Assembly (NCBI GenBank): GCA_963854835.1
Contig: OY978526.1
Coordinates: 73,070,418-73,134,417, forward strand
Reading direction: 5' to 3'
From: Megamerina dolium
Taxonomy: Eukaryota; Arthropoda; Insecta; Diptera; Megamerinidae
DNA length: 64,000 nt
Both the position numbers and the translations under genes were made by a program. This document shows, piece after piece, positions 13,101 through 24,442 of the stretch (position 1 is its first letter; every line of letters begins with the position of its first letter). Under the pieces are notes generated by a model. It searched no databases. It was given only the letters and a program-made list of their open reading frames with translations, and was not told the DNA's origin.

Positions 13101-14555
13101 TGAAAATCTCTTAAGCCGATGTTACACAGAGAATAACGGACACGATTTGTTGTTGCTTTTGATGAAAGCTTTTAAAAAGAACTTGAATTGCTCTCACAGA
13201 CGGTGACGAAATGAACGAGCATCAGGAATTTAATCAAAGAGCCATGAGAGTGTTGAATATATAGCAAAATCCATGAAGGACAGAATGATAAGGTTGCGCC
13301 CATATTTTACCGCTAATCGGTTCTCAGTGAATTTGACAGAATCAATTGTGTATGTGACGTCACACTGCTGCAATGGTTGATTTATTCCGAATTTTTTTTT
13401 TTAAATTTGTTCGTCATTTTGTCATTTCTCTCACAGCTGGACCAGTGTGACGTCACAACGCTCACAAATCCTCTCTGATGGACGCCATCTAATTCTATCA
13501 TTCTTGAACAAAATCCATACAAACTAGTAATTGTAAAATTCAATAATACACAAATAACAAGTTTACTTAATAAAGAGATGAGATATAAATTGATAAAAAA
13601 AAATAATACAATATATTAAGAAAAACCCATGCCTTCGACTCTATGTAACATCTCCCTTAGTCGAGTTTTTCACCCAACTTGTTCTTTACAACAACAATGA
13701 GTCATTTCCGTATTGCTGCCGTTAGAACAACAACAACAGCAACATCAACTATAATAGGAGCAAATTTTGAAGTTACCTCTAACCCTATTTTCTAGTTTCA
13801 AATGAGTCTCTATTGAAGAAAAATTAAAGAAAAAAATATTTAAACTCAAATTAAAAAACCGAATATTTTTTATTTTTATTTATGCGAATTTCATAGTTTA
13901 TTATGCAAGCAACTATTAGGGCGCAACGCTGCAACAGGAGCGACAAAAGTCACCATGCATAGTATCAAAAATAATACTCTAGGTAATTAGGATCAAAATG
14001 GCAACAAATTATAAATAAAACACGCTGTATATTTGCTATAAATTTTGACAATCCAAACCATGTTCAATAAAATCTTGAAATATAGCAATACAATATAAAT
14101 AATGGATTCCCCCAAATCAATACTTTTTAGCTTGGCAACATTTTTATGCATTATATTATATTTTTTTGAACTGAACCGAGTTTGTTGTCGTTGTTGTTGG
14201 AAAAGTTGTTCAACAGAAATATTTGTTTTTCGACTTTTTTCAAAATGTTGAAAGATTCAGAGTTGAGCTCTTTTCGAAATTTACACGAAATTTCATTTAT
14301 GCAATTCCTTTTTGTCGTACCATCTTATTGCAGTTCTTTGAGCCATCATAAAAAAAAAAATGCGCCGGCTGACATTACACACATGAATTGCTAATTTTCA
14401 TACAAATATTAACTAAAAAAAATATAAAAAAAAGAACCCTTATTTGTGCAAAACCCTCATACTTACTGTTGGGCATTACATGTGAGTGCTCCTCGAACAC
14501 GCATTTTATCGCCTGGTTGTACTATTTTTGGCAATTTTACACTAAATTTTGACAT
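7105..14555 (-). CDS. Galectin (single carbohydrate-recognition domain), three coding exons
   Basis: The CDS is complement(join(7105..7277, 7395..7549, 14467..14555)): 417 nt, 138 residues, a normal length for a one-domain galectin. Exon 1 encodes MSKFSVKLPKIVQPGDKMRV and ends at a GTAAGT donor (phase 2). Exon 2 lies between a TTTTAG acceptor and a GTTAGT donor and gives FSINFANEVDEPLNNITYHF. Exon 3 follows a TTTCTAG acceptor and ends ELSDIKSLHVWGDVQKILEL plus TLVYE. All phases join cleanly. The order of strands and the closing SDI...L.V.GDV motif are those of galectins, soluble lectins that bind beta-galactosides. Of the usual contact residues, His49, Asn62 and Trp69 remain. The Asn and Arg of the H-N-R motif are Lys51 and Ala53, and the W..E-R acidic and basic positions are His72 and Glu74, so sugar binding is doubtful. 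The first intron is about 6.9 kb and carries satellite-like repeats and a mariner remnant. Confidence 0.85.
7690..8880. repeat. Tandem-repeat array (unit about 165 bp), inside galectin intron 1
   Basis: Units share, in order, a block like TACAAAATGAACA, then GAAAATCGACAAATAACCCC, CCCAGGAATCGC, CCTAGAG-GGT, AAAATGTATGACTGAC, CATTAATTT, CTCAACATTTTCTC and AACATACTTA, and a purine/pyrimidine-rich CACCCTTAAG stretch. Clear TACAAAATGA landmarks lie near 7870, 8538 and 8703, the last two about 165 bp apart. The units are 70-90% alike by eye. A copy of the (CAA)n-tailed repeat is embedded at 8262-8425. The right flank (8960-9010) matches the flank of the arrays at 29700 and 49250. No coding function is apparent. 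Confidence 0.75.
8262..8425 (+). repeat. Dispersed repeat with (CAA)n tail, copy 2
   Basis: This is the second copy of the family first seen at 6185-6325, with TTTGTACGGGAACAAA and TTTTGCTGCTACAACAAATA near its end. It interrupts the tandem array at 7690-8880, so it inserted after that array formed. Confidence 0.55.
9260..12530. other. Galectin intron 1, AT-rich sequence without recognised genes
   Basis: I see no exon with supporting splice sites here. There are poly-T and poly-A runs, a small fragment near 11260-11330 (GATGATCACGAAAATCTGAC, then CGGATTCGGATTCCAGTGAC) that belongs to the inverted-unit family described at 51437 and 58310, and a short GTGTGCGTGTGTGT run at 11788-11801. The rest appears to be plain intron. 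Confidence 0.4.
12690..13060 (+). mobile_element. Mariner-like transposase remnant inside galectin intron 1
   Basis: On the plus strand, words from the catalytic part of mariner transposases survive across frameshifts: RDEAAQTVMKPEQIAQKVLL, CIWLD with a following stop where KGIISYDLF continues, SKILNSNT, and TWLESFNVSTLYF corresponding to the Trp/Met-His-Pro-Pro-Tyr region. This is the same family as the element at 1931-2980, but the part that survives is the middle and C-terminal half. No terminal inverted repeats are visible, so edges are approximate. Confidence 0.65.
13355..13455. promoter_or_regulatory. Pair of perfect TGACGTCA palindromes (CRE-like)
   Basis: Two perfect TGACGTCA octamers lie at 13355-13362 and 13448-13455, each in the wider context GTGACGTCACA. 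TGACGTCA is the consensus of CREB/ATF-type bZIP factors. They are 93 bp apart, about 1.1 kb downstream of the galectin start, in intron 1. They may be the ends of a small mobile element rather than an enhancer; the sequence alone does not decide. Confidence 0.3.
13675..13745 (+). repeat. Dispersed repeat with (CAA)n tail, copy 3 (truncated)
   Basis: TTTCCGTATTGCTGCCGTTA followed by GAACAACAACAACAGCAACA matches the 3' end of the copies at 6185-6325 and 8262-8425. Only the last 70 bp are present. Confidence 0.45.
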
Positions 14556-14999
14556 TTTATAGATTTGATATGATAACTGGATCCAAAAAATAAAAAAACA
14601 AATGTGCTTTGACGCAATTTACTGTTGCAATTTAACTTGTATAAATTCTTATTTTGTTATGACCTCTGTGACTCGTTGCTACGCGATTTGATTATATACT
14701 AAAACTTTGTAATATCAATTTTAATTTCGACCACCCTTTTTATTCCTATATATTCATACGCCGTTACTTTTCGACAATATTTCTGCACGAATTCTGTTCC
14801 GTTTGAAATTCCAACAATTACTGCACATTTGTAAACAAAAATCCGGCTTTAAAACGTCAAAATTATATACTGTTGGTCTAAGAATAACATTTATTACGTC
14901 ACAGTGGAGCAAATAGGTTATTTGTTTTTGTTTTTGCCCCCCATAGTATCTCTTTATGCCTTTATTATTCTCATACACTCATCATTTGCTCAATTACAG

Positions 15000-17020
15000 T
15001 GAAAACTTTAGAATTGAAGGTATGTTACCTAATTGTTTATTGAATTGAAATTCACTATTTATGAAATTCCCATACCTACAAAGTCGTAAAGTGTTTAAAA
15101 ACGTTAAGCCACCATAGCTTACGTAGTCTGTTGCCTATGACAACCATATTTGACATGTAGATTAAAACTATAGAGAGAAATGGTTTTTTTAATTGCGGAG
15201 ACACGCCCACTATTTAATGTGGTTCTGCACCCTTAAAATTATATTATGCAAACCTAATGTTTTTAACCACAAAATGAAGTAGTTACATGATATTTTAAAT
15301 ATATAAGATTATACCCAAAAAATTCCTTTACTAAAAGAATAAGCAAATGATGATTAAATATAGATTTTGTCAATATTATAATATTTCAAAATATTTTCAT
15401 AAGTCGATTATTTTGTGTAACTGAGCTTTCACTGTATTTAAGAGAACTACAATGAATGGCAGCTCTCTTCTTGTTAAACGAAAAGCACAATTATAGATTC
15501 GTTAGAAAAGATAGTGGTATAATTCTGTGTGAGTGTACCTTTGGTGTATTCATATATGTATAAAACTTTACACTTTGTATTCACAATGTTATTAACCATT
15601 GATTTATAACTATTTTACGTCACTACCTAGAATACAATTGAAACAGAAAAATTGGCAGGAAAAGCATGAGAGTATGATACCGAGAGAAGGAGAGAAATTT
15701 AGAATGCGAGAATGAGAAAAGCGATATGTTTGCAAAAATAAGATATTAAAAAAAAGTTTCATTTTAACGAGACCTTATTTAATCATTACCTAGGTCAATA
15801 ATTCATAATTTACAATGACATTAATTGTTTGGTCAAAATTTTGCCTAAATAACGTCCCGAATTTTAGCAATAAGTTGGCGCATTAACTACGGAATTATGG
15901 AACTAAAATTATGACTTCATTTGAAAAAAAAAAAAAAAATATGCCAAAAATTAAATAAAATTCTGAATTGAAGCATTGATTAATCGAATAACGCACGTAA
16001 GTGTGTGAGAATATTAAATTTTAAATAACAATATTATCCAAAAATGAATGATGCTGTAATCGAAATATGGATTTAAATGAGTGAGTAATAAATGTAATTT
16101 GACTATTGAAGGTAAAAAAAAAAACTTGTCATATTTATAAGTTGACTTGTGTCGGTAACTTTGAAGGTGTTGCAAGTCCATTAGGTTATAGTTTTCCGAT
16201 TTGCCTCTTAGAGCTTATCATATATAAATTTTACAGCTTTAATATTTTTCATTTTTCATTTCATAAAAATCAACATTCTTTAATGACGAACGATGATTGG
16301 GTATGGCAAATATTTTTCAAATATTAATGTACAATTATAGCAACTTATCAAACAGTGTGTATAAGGCTTGTATATAAAATTATGTTAGACAACATCTTCC
16401 ACCAATTACATCGAGAGTGAACAGAATTTTTCATGATTCAAATATACGTTAAAAATATTTTCATATAAAACTCAAAGAGATTTATCTGTGGGAAATATAG
16501 TTGGATGGTACCATTTTGAGTAATTGAGCAATGACCCTCTCCATGACTCTGTCAATGTATTCTTTTAATGAGTGAAATGAAATAGAAGCCATTGAAATGG
16601 TAAAATACAGTTGCACATTTTTGAGTGTTGATAGTATTCAATTATATATCACAGAAATGGGATAAGAAAAGTATTTATATGGAAAAATATACTGTCGAAC
16701 TGGTTTCAGCATATAACATAATTCGTAATCATATATTTTTTCGTCCACGGGATCTACTTTCATCATAAATAAATTATTAATTGTATGGATGTAGTAATTA
16801 TATGTACCATAACGCAATGATGTAGTAGGTTAAGTATTTCGAATTAGGAATTATTTATTGTAGCATCAAGTAAAAAGAAATACAAAAAACTGAAAGAACA
16901 AAAATAAAATATATGATTTAGACGATCACCTGATTTATTATACTATGCAATCAATGTTGCTATTGGCATGAAATAGATATATACATTAGAACAATTATCG
17001 ATTATCATTTGATTGAAGAA
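15000..17020. other. AT-rich intergenic spacer upstream of galectin and MANF
   Basis: No supported gene is seen. The divergent galectin and MANF genes are separated by this spacer. It holds short A/T runs (for example 15926-15939) and scattered start/stop-bounded open frames with AT-rich codons that look random. Confidence 0.4.
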
Positions 17021-17029
17021 GCGATCAAT

Positions 17030-17590
17030 ATTAGCCCATGCGGAAGCAAGTGAATGTTCTGTTACTGTTGCAAAAATTATTTGTGGCTTAAAACGGAAGC
17101 ACTGCCCTGAAGTGGAGAAATGAATGGCTCAAAATCTCATTAATGTTTCCGGACGAGCATACGTGTTTATGAGAGACGAACTTGGATTCCATTTGCTTTA
17201 TTCAATATCAATTTTACGGTGCAGCCTTGTGAATACTGTCAAACTCGGCATTGATGAAAGAGGTCTGATGAATTTAAAAACAATTACAAAATCCATGCCT
17301 CCAACATCCCGTCTATGTTGCTTACTGCTGGGCGAGATTAAACGTACAACATTTTGACCGAGGTCATAGATGGCATCGTGAATTTGGGAAGTTAAAATGT
17401 GTTACATGTTTACCCGAAATTTTTTGAAAAAATTGTCCTTGCCATGAGATACCCAATTCCGTTTCCACTCGCATCTTTATGGCAATAGAAGAGAAATTGC
17501 TTGAAGACGATGTTCATGTAAACAACTATGCAAGACCTACAGAGCTCTTCGTGAAGCAGATGAATAATATTTTTCAAGATTTGGACCATG
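17030..17590 (+). pseudogene. Decayed coding-like fragment, possibly from a transposon
   Basis: The plus strand has a run of coding-like sequence with fewer A/T third positions than its surroundings. It reads SVTVAKIICGLKRKHCPEVE and then, after a stop, MAQNLINVSGRAYVFMRDEL from 17124. A later frame gives EEKLLEDDVHVNNYARPTEL and FVKQMNNIFQDLDHADK up to about 17598. Frameshifts and stops separate the pieces and I cannot assign a family. It could be a DNA-transposon remnant or a lost host gene. Confidence 0.3.
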
Positions 17591-18414
17591 CAGATAAGTA
17601 ATAATTTTCTTAAACGACCACTGTTTTCGCAAATAGTGAAATCGATAAATTTTAAGTAAATTTATATCACTCTTTTTGAATATTAGAGTTTTTGAACAAA
17701 ATGAAATCAATTGCAGCAAATAATTGTTATAATTTGAAATTTACGCATAATTGTTGCCTTTATCGAATTGGAAAAAAGTGATAATTATACTATATTTATT
17801 TAAATTCTTTTATATACATTTATCACTATGATTCCCATTTGTTTTAATACTTTTTCCGTATTCTCTTAATTGCAGTACACAGAGTATGAAGATAAAAAAA
17901 ATGTTTAAAATGTTTAAAAAATATGTTCAATGCACCATTATAAAGGGAATTGTGTGGCCTTCAATACGGTGCTACATTTTCGATAAGTTATTGGGCTTAT
18001 TTCCAAAAAAAAATTAGGTTTTTGAGAAAAGAAATTAAAATCTTTATTTTTTATCATAAAAATTTTAAAATAGGTATAAAAGGTTATATATAAATATATC
18101 AGTGAAAAGATATTGAAAATTTCTATTAATATCCATATTAAAAAAAATTGCATTTTTTTCTAGTAATCGCAAATTTAAACTTTGACCCTGAGCCTCTATA
18201 CGCGGAAATTTATTACTTTTTTCGTTAGGGACCTCCTAAGATTTGCTTGATTAAGATGTCCGTTAAAAAAGCTTTCATATAAAATACATAATTTTAATTA
18301 CTGATATTGGTTTTATTTCCACAGTTACGTTCCACACATATGCATTCCATACGTTCCATATTTTCCACACATATGATAACCACAACACTGAACTGTAATT
18401 TTGACATCAAGAAG

Positions 18415-18552
18415 TGACGTAGCCACAAGAGCCAATAAGAAATCGACAAGTCCACCACTTTGATTTTATTTCTGTAATTTTCACCGGCTGACTTAGAACG
18501 CGATTTAGAAGTGAATATAAATTTCGTGAGAATAATATAATATATTCAGTAA
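18415..18552 (+). promoter_or_regulatory. MANF promoter: stress-element-like motifs, TATA box and initiator
   Basis: TGACGT at 18415-18420 is followed by AGCCAC and then CCAAT at 18432-18436. This resembles the building blocks of unfolded-protein-response elements (TGACGTGG, and CCAAT spaced from CCAC), though no perfect consensus is present. A TATAAAT box lies at 18516-18522, and an initiator-like TTCAGTA (18545-18551) puts the likely start A at 18548, 32 bases downstream of the first T of the TATA box, the normal spacing. MANF genes are known targets of the ER stress response, so the motifs fit; their use here is inference. Confidence 0.5.
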
Positions 18553-18796
18553 ACAACTTCATATATCATATAACACAATATTCAACATAGTAAAGAGATT
18601 ATTTAATTGCACAAACAGAGGTAAGTTAATAATAGTTATTTACGTGAATGATATCTTCTGAAATAACCTGGCCAGCAGCTGGTATATAAAAAAAGAAGCA
18701 CTCATGAAATGACATGTAAAAACGCTTACGTAGCTGTAAACAATTGTATTGAAACATCTGTTTAATCATTTTGATTTTCAGTTAAATATATATAAC

Positions 18797-19613
18797 ATGA
18801 CATCGAAAGCATTTCTAATAGCATTTGCATTAGTTTTAATCGCACATACATCTTTCGCCCTAAAGGAGGAGGATTGTGAAGGTGAGCTTAGTTTATAATA
18901 TATTCTAGGGATTGATTATAATTATACATATATTTTCTATGTATTTTATAGTATGCATTAAAACAGTGCAACGTTTTGCTGACACATTAGATGATGCCAC
19001 TAAAAAGGATTACAAGCTAATTGAATCTGCTTTTAAGGATTTCTGTAAAAAGCAAAAGAACAAAGAACACAGATTTGTAAGCACATTTTGTATTGACGAG
19101 CTTAGAATAAAAACAGTGTACGTGTACATACAGTCTATCATTCTGTTTATATTCTCAGCTCGTCCATATGTAATTCATGCTTGATTGGAAAGGGGCGTTA
19201 CGTGACTTACGTTTTATGTATTTCCTTTATTTAGTGTTATTATTTAGGTGGTTTAGAGGAATCGGCAACTGGCATCTTGAATGAGCTAAGCAAACCATTG
19301 AGTTGGTCTATGCCAGCTAATAAAATTTGTGAAAAATTGAAAAAGAAGGATGCTCAAGTGTGTGACTTACGTTACGGTTAGTTGGCTATGTTATTTATTT
19401 ATATTTATTTATTATTTGTTTATGTTTTTACTATTTACAATTGCAGAGAAACAAATTGATTTGAATGCTGTTGATTTGAAAAAATTAAAGGTTCGCGACT
19501 TAAAGAAAGTTTTAAATGATTGGGATGAAAGTTGCGATGGTTGCATAGAGAAAACAGATTTCATCAATAGGATTGAAGAACTGAAACCAAAATATGTGCG
19601 CAATGAATTATAA
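18797..19613 (+). CDS. Manf: Mesencephalic astrocyte-derived neurotrophic factor (MANF/ARMET), four coding exons
   Basis: The CDS is join(18797..18881, 18952..19076, 19235..19376, 19447..19613): 519 nt, 172 residues, the usual length. A 5' UTR intron (18621-18781, GTAAGT...TTTTCAG) precedes the ATG. Residues 1-21 form a signal peptide ending in TSFA. The mature protein starts [20 protein letters not shown], an N-terminal saposin-like domain with paired cysteines ([37 protein letters not shown]). The C-terminal SAP-like domain contains [15 protein letters not shown], where CDGC is the family CXXC motif. The chain ends RNEL, a KDEL-like ER retention signal. MANF is an ER-resident and secreted protein that supports ER proteostasis and dopaminergic neurons in flies. 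All splice phases and cysteines agree with an intact gene. The name comes from this strong family match. Confidence 0.96.
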
Positions 19614-19737
19614 AAAATTAAAACCTTAACTGAATTTGTTTATTAGTTAACATTAAAGTCTCGTTTGTGTATGCAATTTTAACAATTAAGTGATGTTCTG
19701 CGCAAGTTTTTTGTATTTATTTTCTTTTTTTTTTAGT

Positions 19738-19743
19738 AATAAA
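19738..19743 (+). terminator. Poly(A) signal of MANF
   Basis: AATAAA lies 125 bases after the MANF stop, following a T-rich tract. It is the first good signal downstream. Further AATAAA motifs near 19781 and 19890 could serve as alternatives. Confidence 0.55.
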
Positions 19744-20186
19744 TATTTAGTCTGCATTTGTATACTTACGTTTTACAAACAAATAAATGAAATTAACTGA
19801 AAAACAATTAAATTAAATTGTATTATGTATTTATTGTATTTTATTTGATACACAACAGTTTTACATACACTAATATAGAGAATTTTGTAAATAAAAAGAA
19901 TGTTCGTTGAAATTCATATATAAGAGATTTCAGTAATTGTTTTGTTTATGCCATGTATTTATGAGTAAATTCGATGAGCAAAATAAGATTATGATTTATT
20001 TACTCATAAGTAGTCGCAGTGAGTATGTTATTTATATTAGATAGAATATTAGTTAAACATTCGTTTTTTTTTTATCTTTCAAGATGAAGTAACTCATCGT
20101 TAAAATAATAATAATAAAAAATATAAAATTATTTTTAGCATAACTTAAAAATATATATATGCATTATGAGATACACAAATCGACAC

Positions 20187-22129
20187 TTAGCGACGGTATG
20201 GTTGTTTATTATAAAGTCCTCGGTCATTCTCCTCGGAGAGAACTGAATATTCACTGTAGACAACGCACCAACAATATGTTAGAATCACTACAAGAGAGAA
20301 GAGATGCATTTAGATTAATTAAATAATTATTTCAATTCAAATTTTATAGAGGAAAATACTATTTATAATCTAATGTGATGAAAGTGAACTTTGTGATGTG
20401 TCTTTTTGTACACGTTTTATTAATAAAACATCTGTCTTAAAAATATCCGTAATTAATAATGAAAATACAAATCATTATTGAATTTTCAGAAACATTATAT
20501 TATTCATAATATTCTCCTTCAAATGTAATAGAATGGTTTCCACGTTCAACAGGTTAGTACTGAATTTTTTGTGGCGATTAATGTTCGGGTTAAATATGAC
20601 GGTCGTTGACTTTTGAATAGCTTCGACTGATACGAAACGGTTTCATTTCTTAGTTAAAGTATAGAAAAGTAGTGACAATTAAATGAATCAGATGAATTAG
20701 AGGTACAATTTTCCTTAAAAAAAATCAGTGATAATTGTTGAACGATGTGAAAGTGTATTATCATGCAGTAATCTTGAACTGAAACAAATTATTTGAGAAT
20801 AATTTCCTTGGACTTTATAAAAATAATTGTTTTCAGTATTTCAAACTGCGTTTCCAACAATCTGCCTCATTATTGTTAGAAATAGAAAAAAACACCTTTT
20901 CAATGTTTTTTTCAGTAATTGCTACATCATCATCATCACTCAGATTTTCTGTCTCTTTCGAATCGTTTACACCAATGAAGTACTTTTCTTTTTGTCACAC
21001 TATTATCACCAAATGCGATATTTAACATATTAGAGTTACACTAGCATTTTTACCCAATTTAAAACCAAAATTTAGTATTCATTTTCTGTCCTTTACACAT
21101 TTTTCAACCGATGCACTAAAATTATTAGCGCATAAAAAGTCAATGCATACTTTTAGGCAGCATATAAAATTCAAATCACGTAAATTTTTTTCGTTTGCCG
21201 TGGGAAAGAAGATGTGTGGTTAAACGAGCGAAAAGAAGAAGAACTGAACTTGAACTTACTTTTTTTATTGAAATTTAGTACTATTATCCATTTGCTTTCT
21301 ATTTTTTGAAATTTAATTCGAAAAATAGCAAAAACGAATAACTTAAATTACTTAGAAAAATATAAATGTGTTAAAAGAAAACCAACTGCTGGGATTTAAT
21401 TAAAAACGTAGTATTTTGACTATACGGGCTATCTTGATCATAAAACTAAACCTGTGGCCACATAAGCACATAAATACGCAAAATCGCATTCGGTAATTAA
21501 ATCGTAGTGTCATATTATTATGGTCTAATAACTTTATTAAAAGGTTTTAACACACAAAAATCACTATTTATCACATTGAATATAGAAAATATAGGAAAAT
21601 GAGTAAACAATTTACTACGTAATAGTTACTTACCGCATGCGATTAATCCAAATATCAGCCATACTATGCCAGTGACTATGAAACCATCAATAAAGAATAC
21701 TACAGCTGTATATATAACAGAGATGAGTAAGCCGATAGCGATCATAATGCCAAGTACAACCCACGGCATCATTAGATAATGATTGCGCTATATAGGTGAA
21801 TAATAATTTCATATTATTGTCGAATTTCATATTATTAGAAATGTAAGCACAAAAGCATAGAGACAGTAATGTCTGTATGTACTCACCTTCATGGCACCCA
21901 CAATCATTAGAGTCGATATCAATATTGTCATACATAAATTAATAACTAATATGATTTTAACAATATTCGGTGGTACCCAATCAAAGATGATCGTTTTAAA
22001 TGTTACACGTGTGACGAAAATCAGTATAATGGTTATAATCGATAAGATGATTGCCAAAATACCAGATATAATCGATCCATTGCGTGTCGATGTGCAGAGA
22101 CAACATGATTTTAAAAGTGGTTTGCCCAT
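20187..22129 (-). CDS. Four-pass membrane protein (LAPTM-like), three coding exons
   Basis: The CDS is complement(join(20187..20287, 21634..21787, 21887..22129)): 498 nt, 165 residues. Exon 1 starts MGKPLLKSCCLCTSTRNGSI and ends at a GTGAGT donor (phase 0). Exon 2 starts RNHYLMMPWVVLGIMIAIGL and ends at GTAAGT (phase 1). Exon 3 follows a TTGTAG acceptor and ends NKQPYRR. Four hydrophobic segments are visible at about residues 19-39, 55-80, 89-113 and 117-142. A Cys-rich N-terminus (CCLC) before the first segment and a short cytoplasmic tail with YSVL, a YXX-hydrophobic endosomal/lysosomal sorting motif, recall the lysosomal LAPTM-like or DUF4728 insect proteins. Function is unknown. It is convergent with MANF, with the two stops about 570 bp apart. 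The family name is less certain than the gene model. Confidence 0.8.
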
Positions 22130-24030
22130 TTTTTCAGTTTTTTTGTATTAACTAGAAATATATAAAACAAACATAGGTTGACATATTAATTAACATAACC
22201 TCAAACAAGGGCTGTAAGTGGATGTAAGTGAAAGTTTTCTTATACACTTTATATACTCATAACCTCAAACAATTCGATTTCAAATCTAAAAGGATGAGAA
22301 TTAATGCTTATGATTCATATAATATACGTAGGTAAGTGGAGGTTTTCTTTTCCTTTTTATTTATTAATTTTTTTTTGTAACTGAAGAAGAAAAATATTTC
22401 TTAAAAGCGTCGTTGTATGGCGTCGCTGTAATATTATATACAGTTTTTCTTTCATTATTAAATATCTGACATATCTGTGATACATTTCTACTTAATTGTG
22501 TAAATATAATAATTTTATCTTAATTGTTGACATGTAGCAAAGCTCTTAAACAATTGCTTAATAATAATATTCTTATCTTTAATATTGCAAAATATATAAT
22601 ATTTTGACTGCGTTGAGAATATTTATTTAAATAGCTACGAGTATACATACCTAAATTCAAATTTACTTTAATTTCCCAATAGCATTAAGATGTAAATGTA
22701 ATGAAGAACTGAGCAAAAATTGTGAAAATTTGAATTGAAAAATTCTTATAAAATAATCAAAATATCGAATGACGTAAATAAAAGTTAGCAAAATTTGGAA
22801 ATTGTTTATACATACATATAAATAAATAAAATATATGAATAGTACATTAAGCTGTCTCAATAAAGAAACAAAAAATTCTCTATAGAAAACCATTTGTGAG
22901 CTAATCAGATTTAAAAAACTATAAAAATCGGTTTTTCTATAATAAAGAATTAATATTTTCTAAAAATCTGGATAGTGAATGTTAGTAAATTATATGTTGC
23001 TATTATTTTAGAGCGTTTTTCAACATATTTTAAGTGAGTGAGTCACCTTAATTTACATAAATGGTACACGAAGCCATATGGGCATATTAAAAATTCAAAA
23101 ATCGCAATAAATTAGCAAAATAAGAGAAAAAAAAATCAAATATAAATAAATAAATTGCTATAAAATTAACATCTCAAATAGACAAAATACGCTGTTAAAT
23201 GCAAAAGAATAGAACTTTTATAAAATTAGTCATCGTTGATGATAAATATATATATGTATGCATATTAGATTGGAGTGAAATTTTTTATTTTCGATTTTCA
23301 GAAACACTTTGCACTTCAATCATTGATTTATGACATGCTTTTTATTATATGATTTATGATTTTCATATAAGACTAATATTAGTTTCATAAAATTTGTATA
23401 AAATTTAAACATTTGAAGAAAGAAAATAGAACAAAAATAATTTTTAAAACTTCTACGTATATTTTTTTCATACTTCTTCGTATATGTGGGCGATAAAAAA
23501 AAAATGATTATGGCAACAAAAATCAAAAATCAGCTAAAATTAATCACCAAACGAAAGTCACACAAAAAATTCTGAAACTACCATAAGGAAGGAGTTCCGG
23601 CAAAAGACAAAAATTTGTATTAAAAAAAAAAAAAAAAATTAAGTAAAATATACACCCACAATTCTTTTAATAAATGTGTTGTCATTTTTAAAAAATTATC
23701 TATTAAATTAATAAGATTAAATGTATAAAATTTCGCTACTCTCCAAGACATTAGCCTTGTTTGAGTGCTTTTTTAGAACATGTTCAAATTGGACTCATTG
23801 CACCAACTGTTTTACAAGCAAATGGGAAAATGAAAAGGGAAAAATGAAGTGAGGCAGAAGCTCATTAAATGCAGGCTTCTGTATTAGATTTTAGAATTTA
23901 CAATTCACGACATATTACAATCAATAGGTTACGAGCACTGATGATTTATTTCCTTTACCCTTCCTGACTTTCTGAAATTTAGTTAGTTAATTAGTTCTTA
24001 AATAAATAAAATAAATATTATATCATAAAA
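22130..24030. other. AT-rich region upstream of the four-pass gene, no gene recognised
   Basis: It contains the 5' UTR and promoter of the minus-strand four-pass gene near its right start, then simple A/T-rich sequence with poly-A runs (for example near 23622). Short open frames here have extremely AT-rich codons and no support. Confidence 0.35.
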
Positions 24031-24031
24031 G

Positions 24032-24442
24032 TTGCGCTATATGCAAAATTATTTAAAGATTATATATTTTTTCCCAAAAAAAAAAAATTTTATAAAAAAG
24101 ATTTTCATAGTAAATTTTAGAAAGCACTTAAAAATTGGCAAATTATGCTTAAAGATGTACCATAAAATAGCAGGAAATATGAAAAATCACTACAAAATTC
24201 TCCAAATATACGAAAGTATATATAATATATCTAATAAAATCAACGCTTTAATCCAAAGAAATTTCAATGGCGCCCTGTTGAAATTCTTGGTAACAGTTAC
24301 AACATGCCTTCATCCGGCTGTGCTTAAATATTTATGTATAGGTATTAATTTGCAAATATGTATCAATGTAGTAGCATTAACATACGATTTTTATTTACAA
24401 CGGAAAGCTAAAAGAATGGAAAAAAATAATAATTTATTATAA
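24032..24442 (+). CDS. Open segment weakly resembling a gustatory-receptor C-terminal region
   Basis: An uninterrupted 136-codon frame ends at TAA. The first 30 codons are lysine/phenylalanine-rich and look random. The rest reads like a helical membrane-associated segment: YKILQIYESIYNISNKINAL, then LLKFLVTVTTCLHPAVLKYL, then INLQICINVVALTYDFYLQR. Insect gustatory receptors carry a leucine-rich segment with an IN..(Y/F)G..LL pattern before their sixth membrane helix, and the spacing here is similar. The hallmark TY.....QF ending is not clear. No upstream exons are found. It may be a receptor pseudogene fragment or a chance frame. Confidence 0.25.
   Translation: MRYMQNYLKIIYFFPKKKNFIKKIFIVNFRKHLKIGKLCLKMYHKIAGNMKNHYKILQIYESIYNISNKINALIQRNFNGALLKFLVTVTTCLHPAVLKYLCIGINLQICINVVALTYDFYLQRKAKRMEKNNNLL

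Noticed and set aside
21891..22151. Plus-strand 86-codon frame
   Set aside because: It is the antisense shadow of exon 1 of the four-pass membrane gene.
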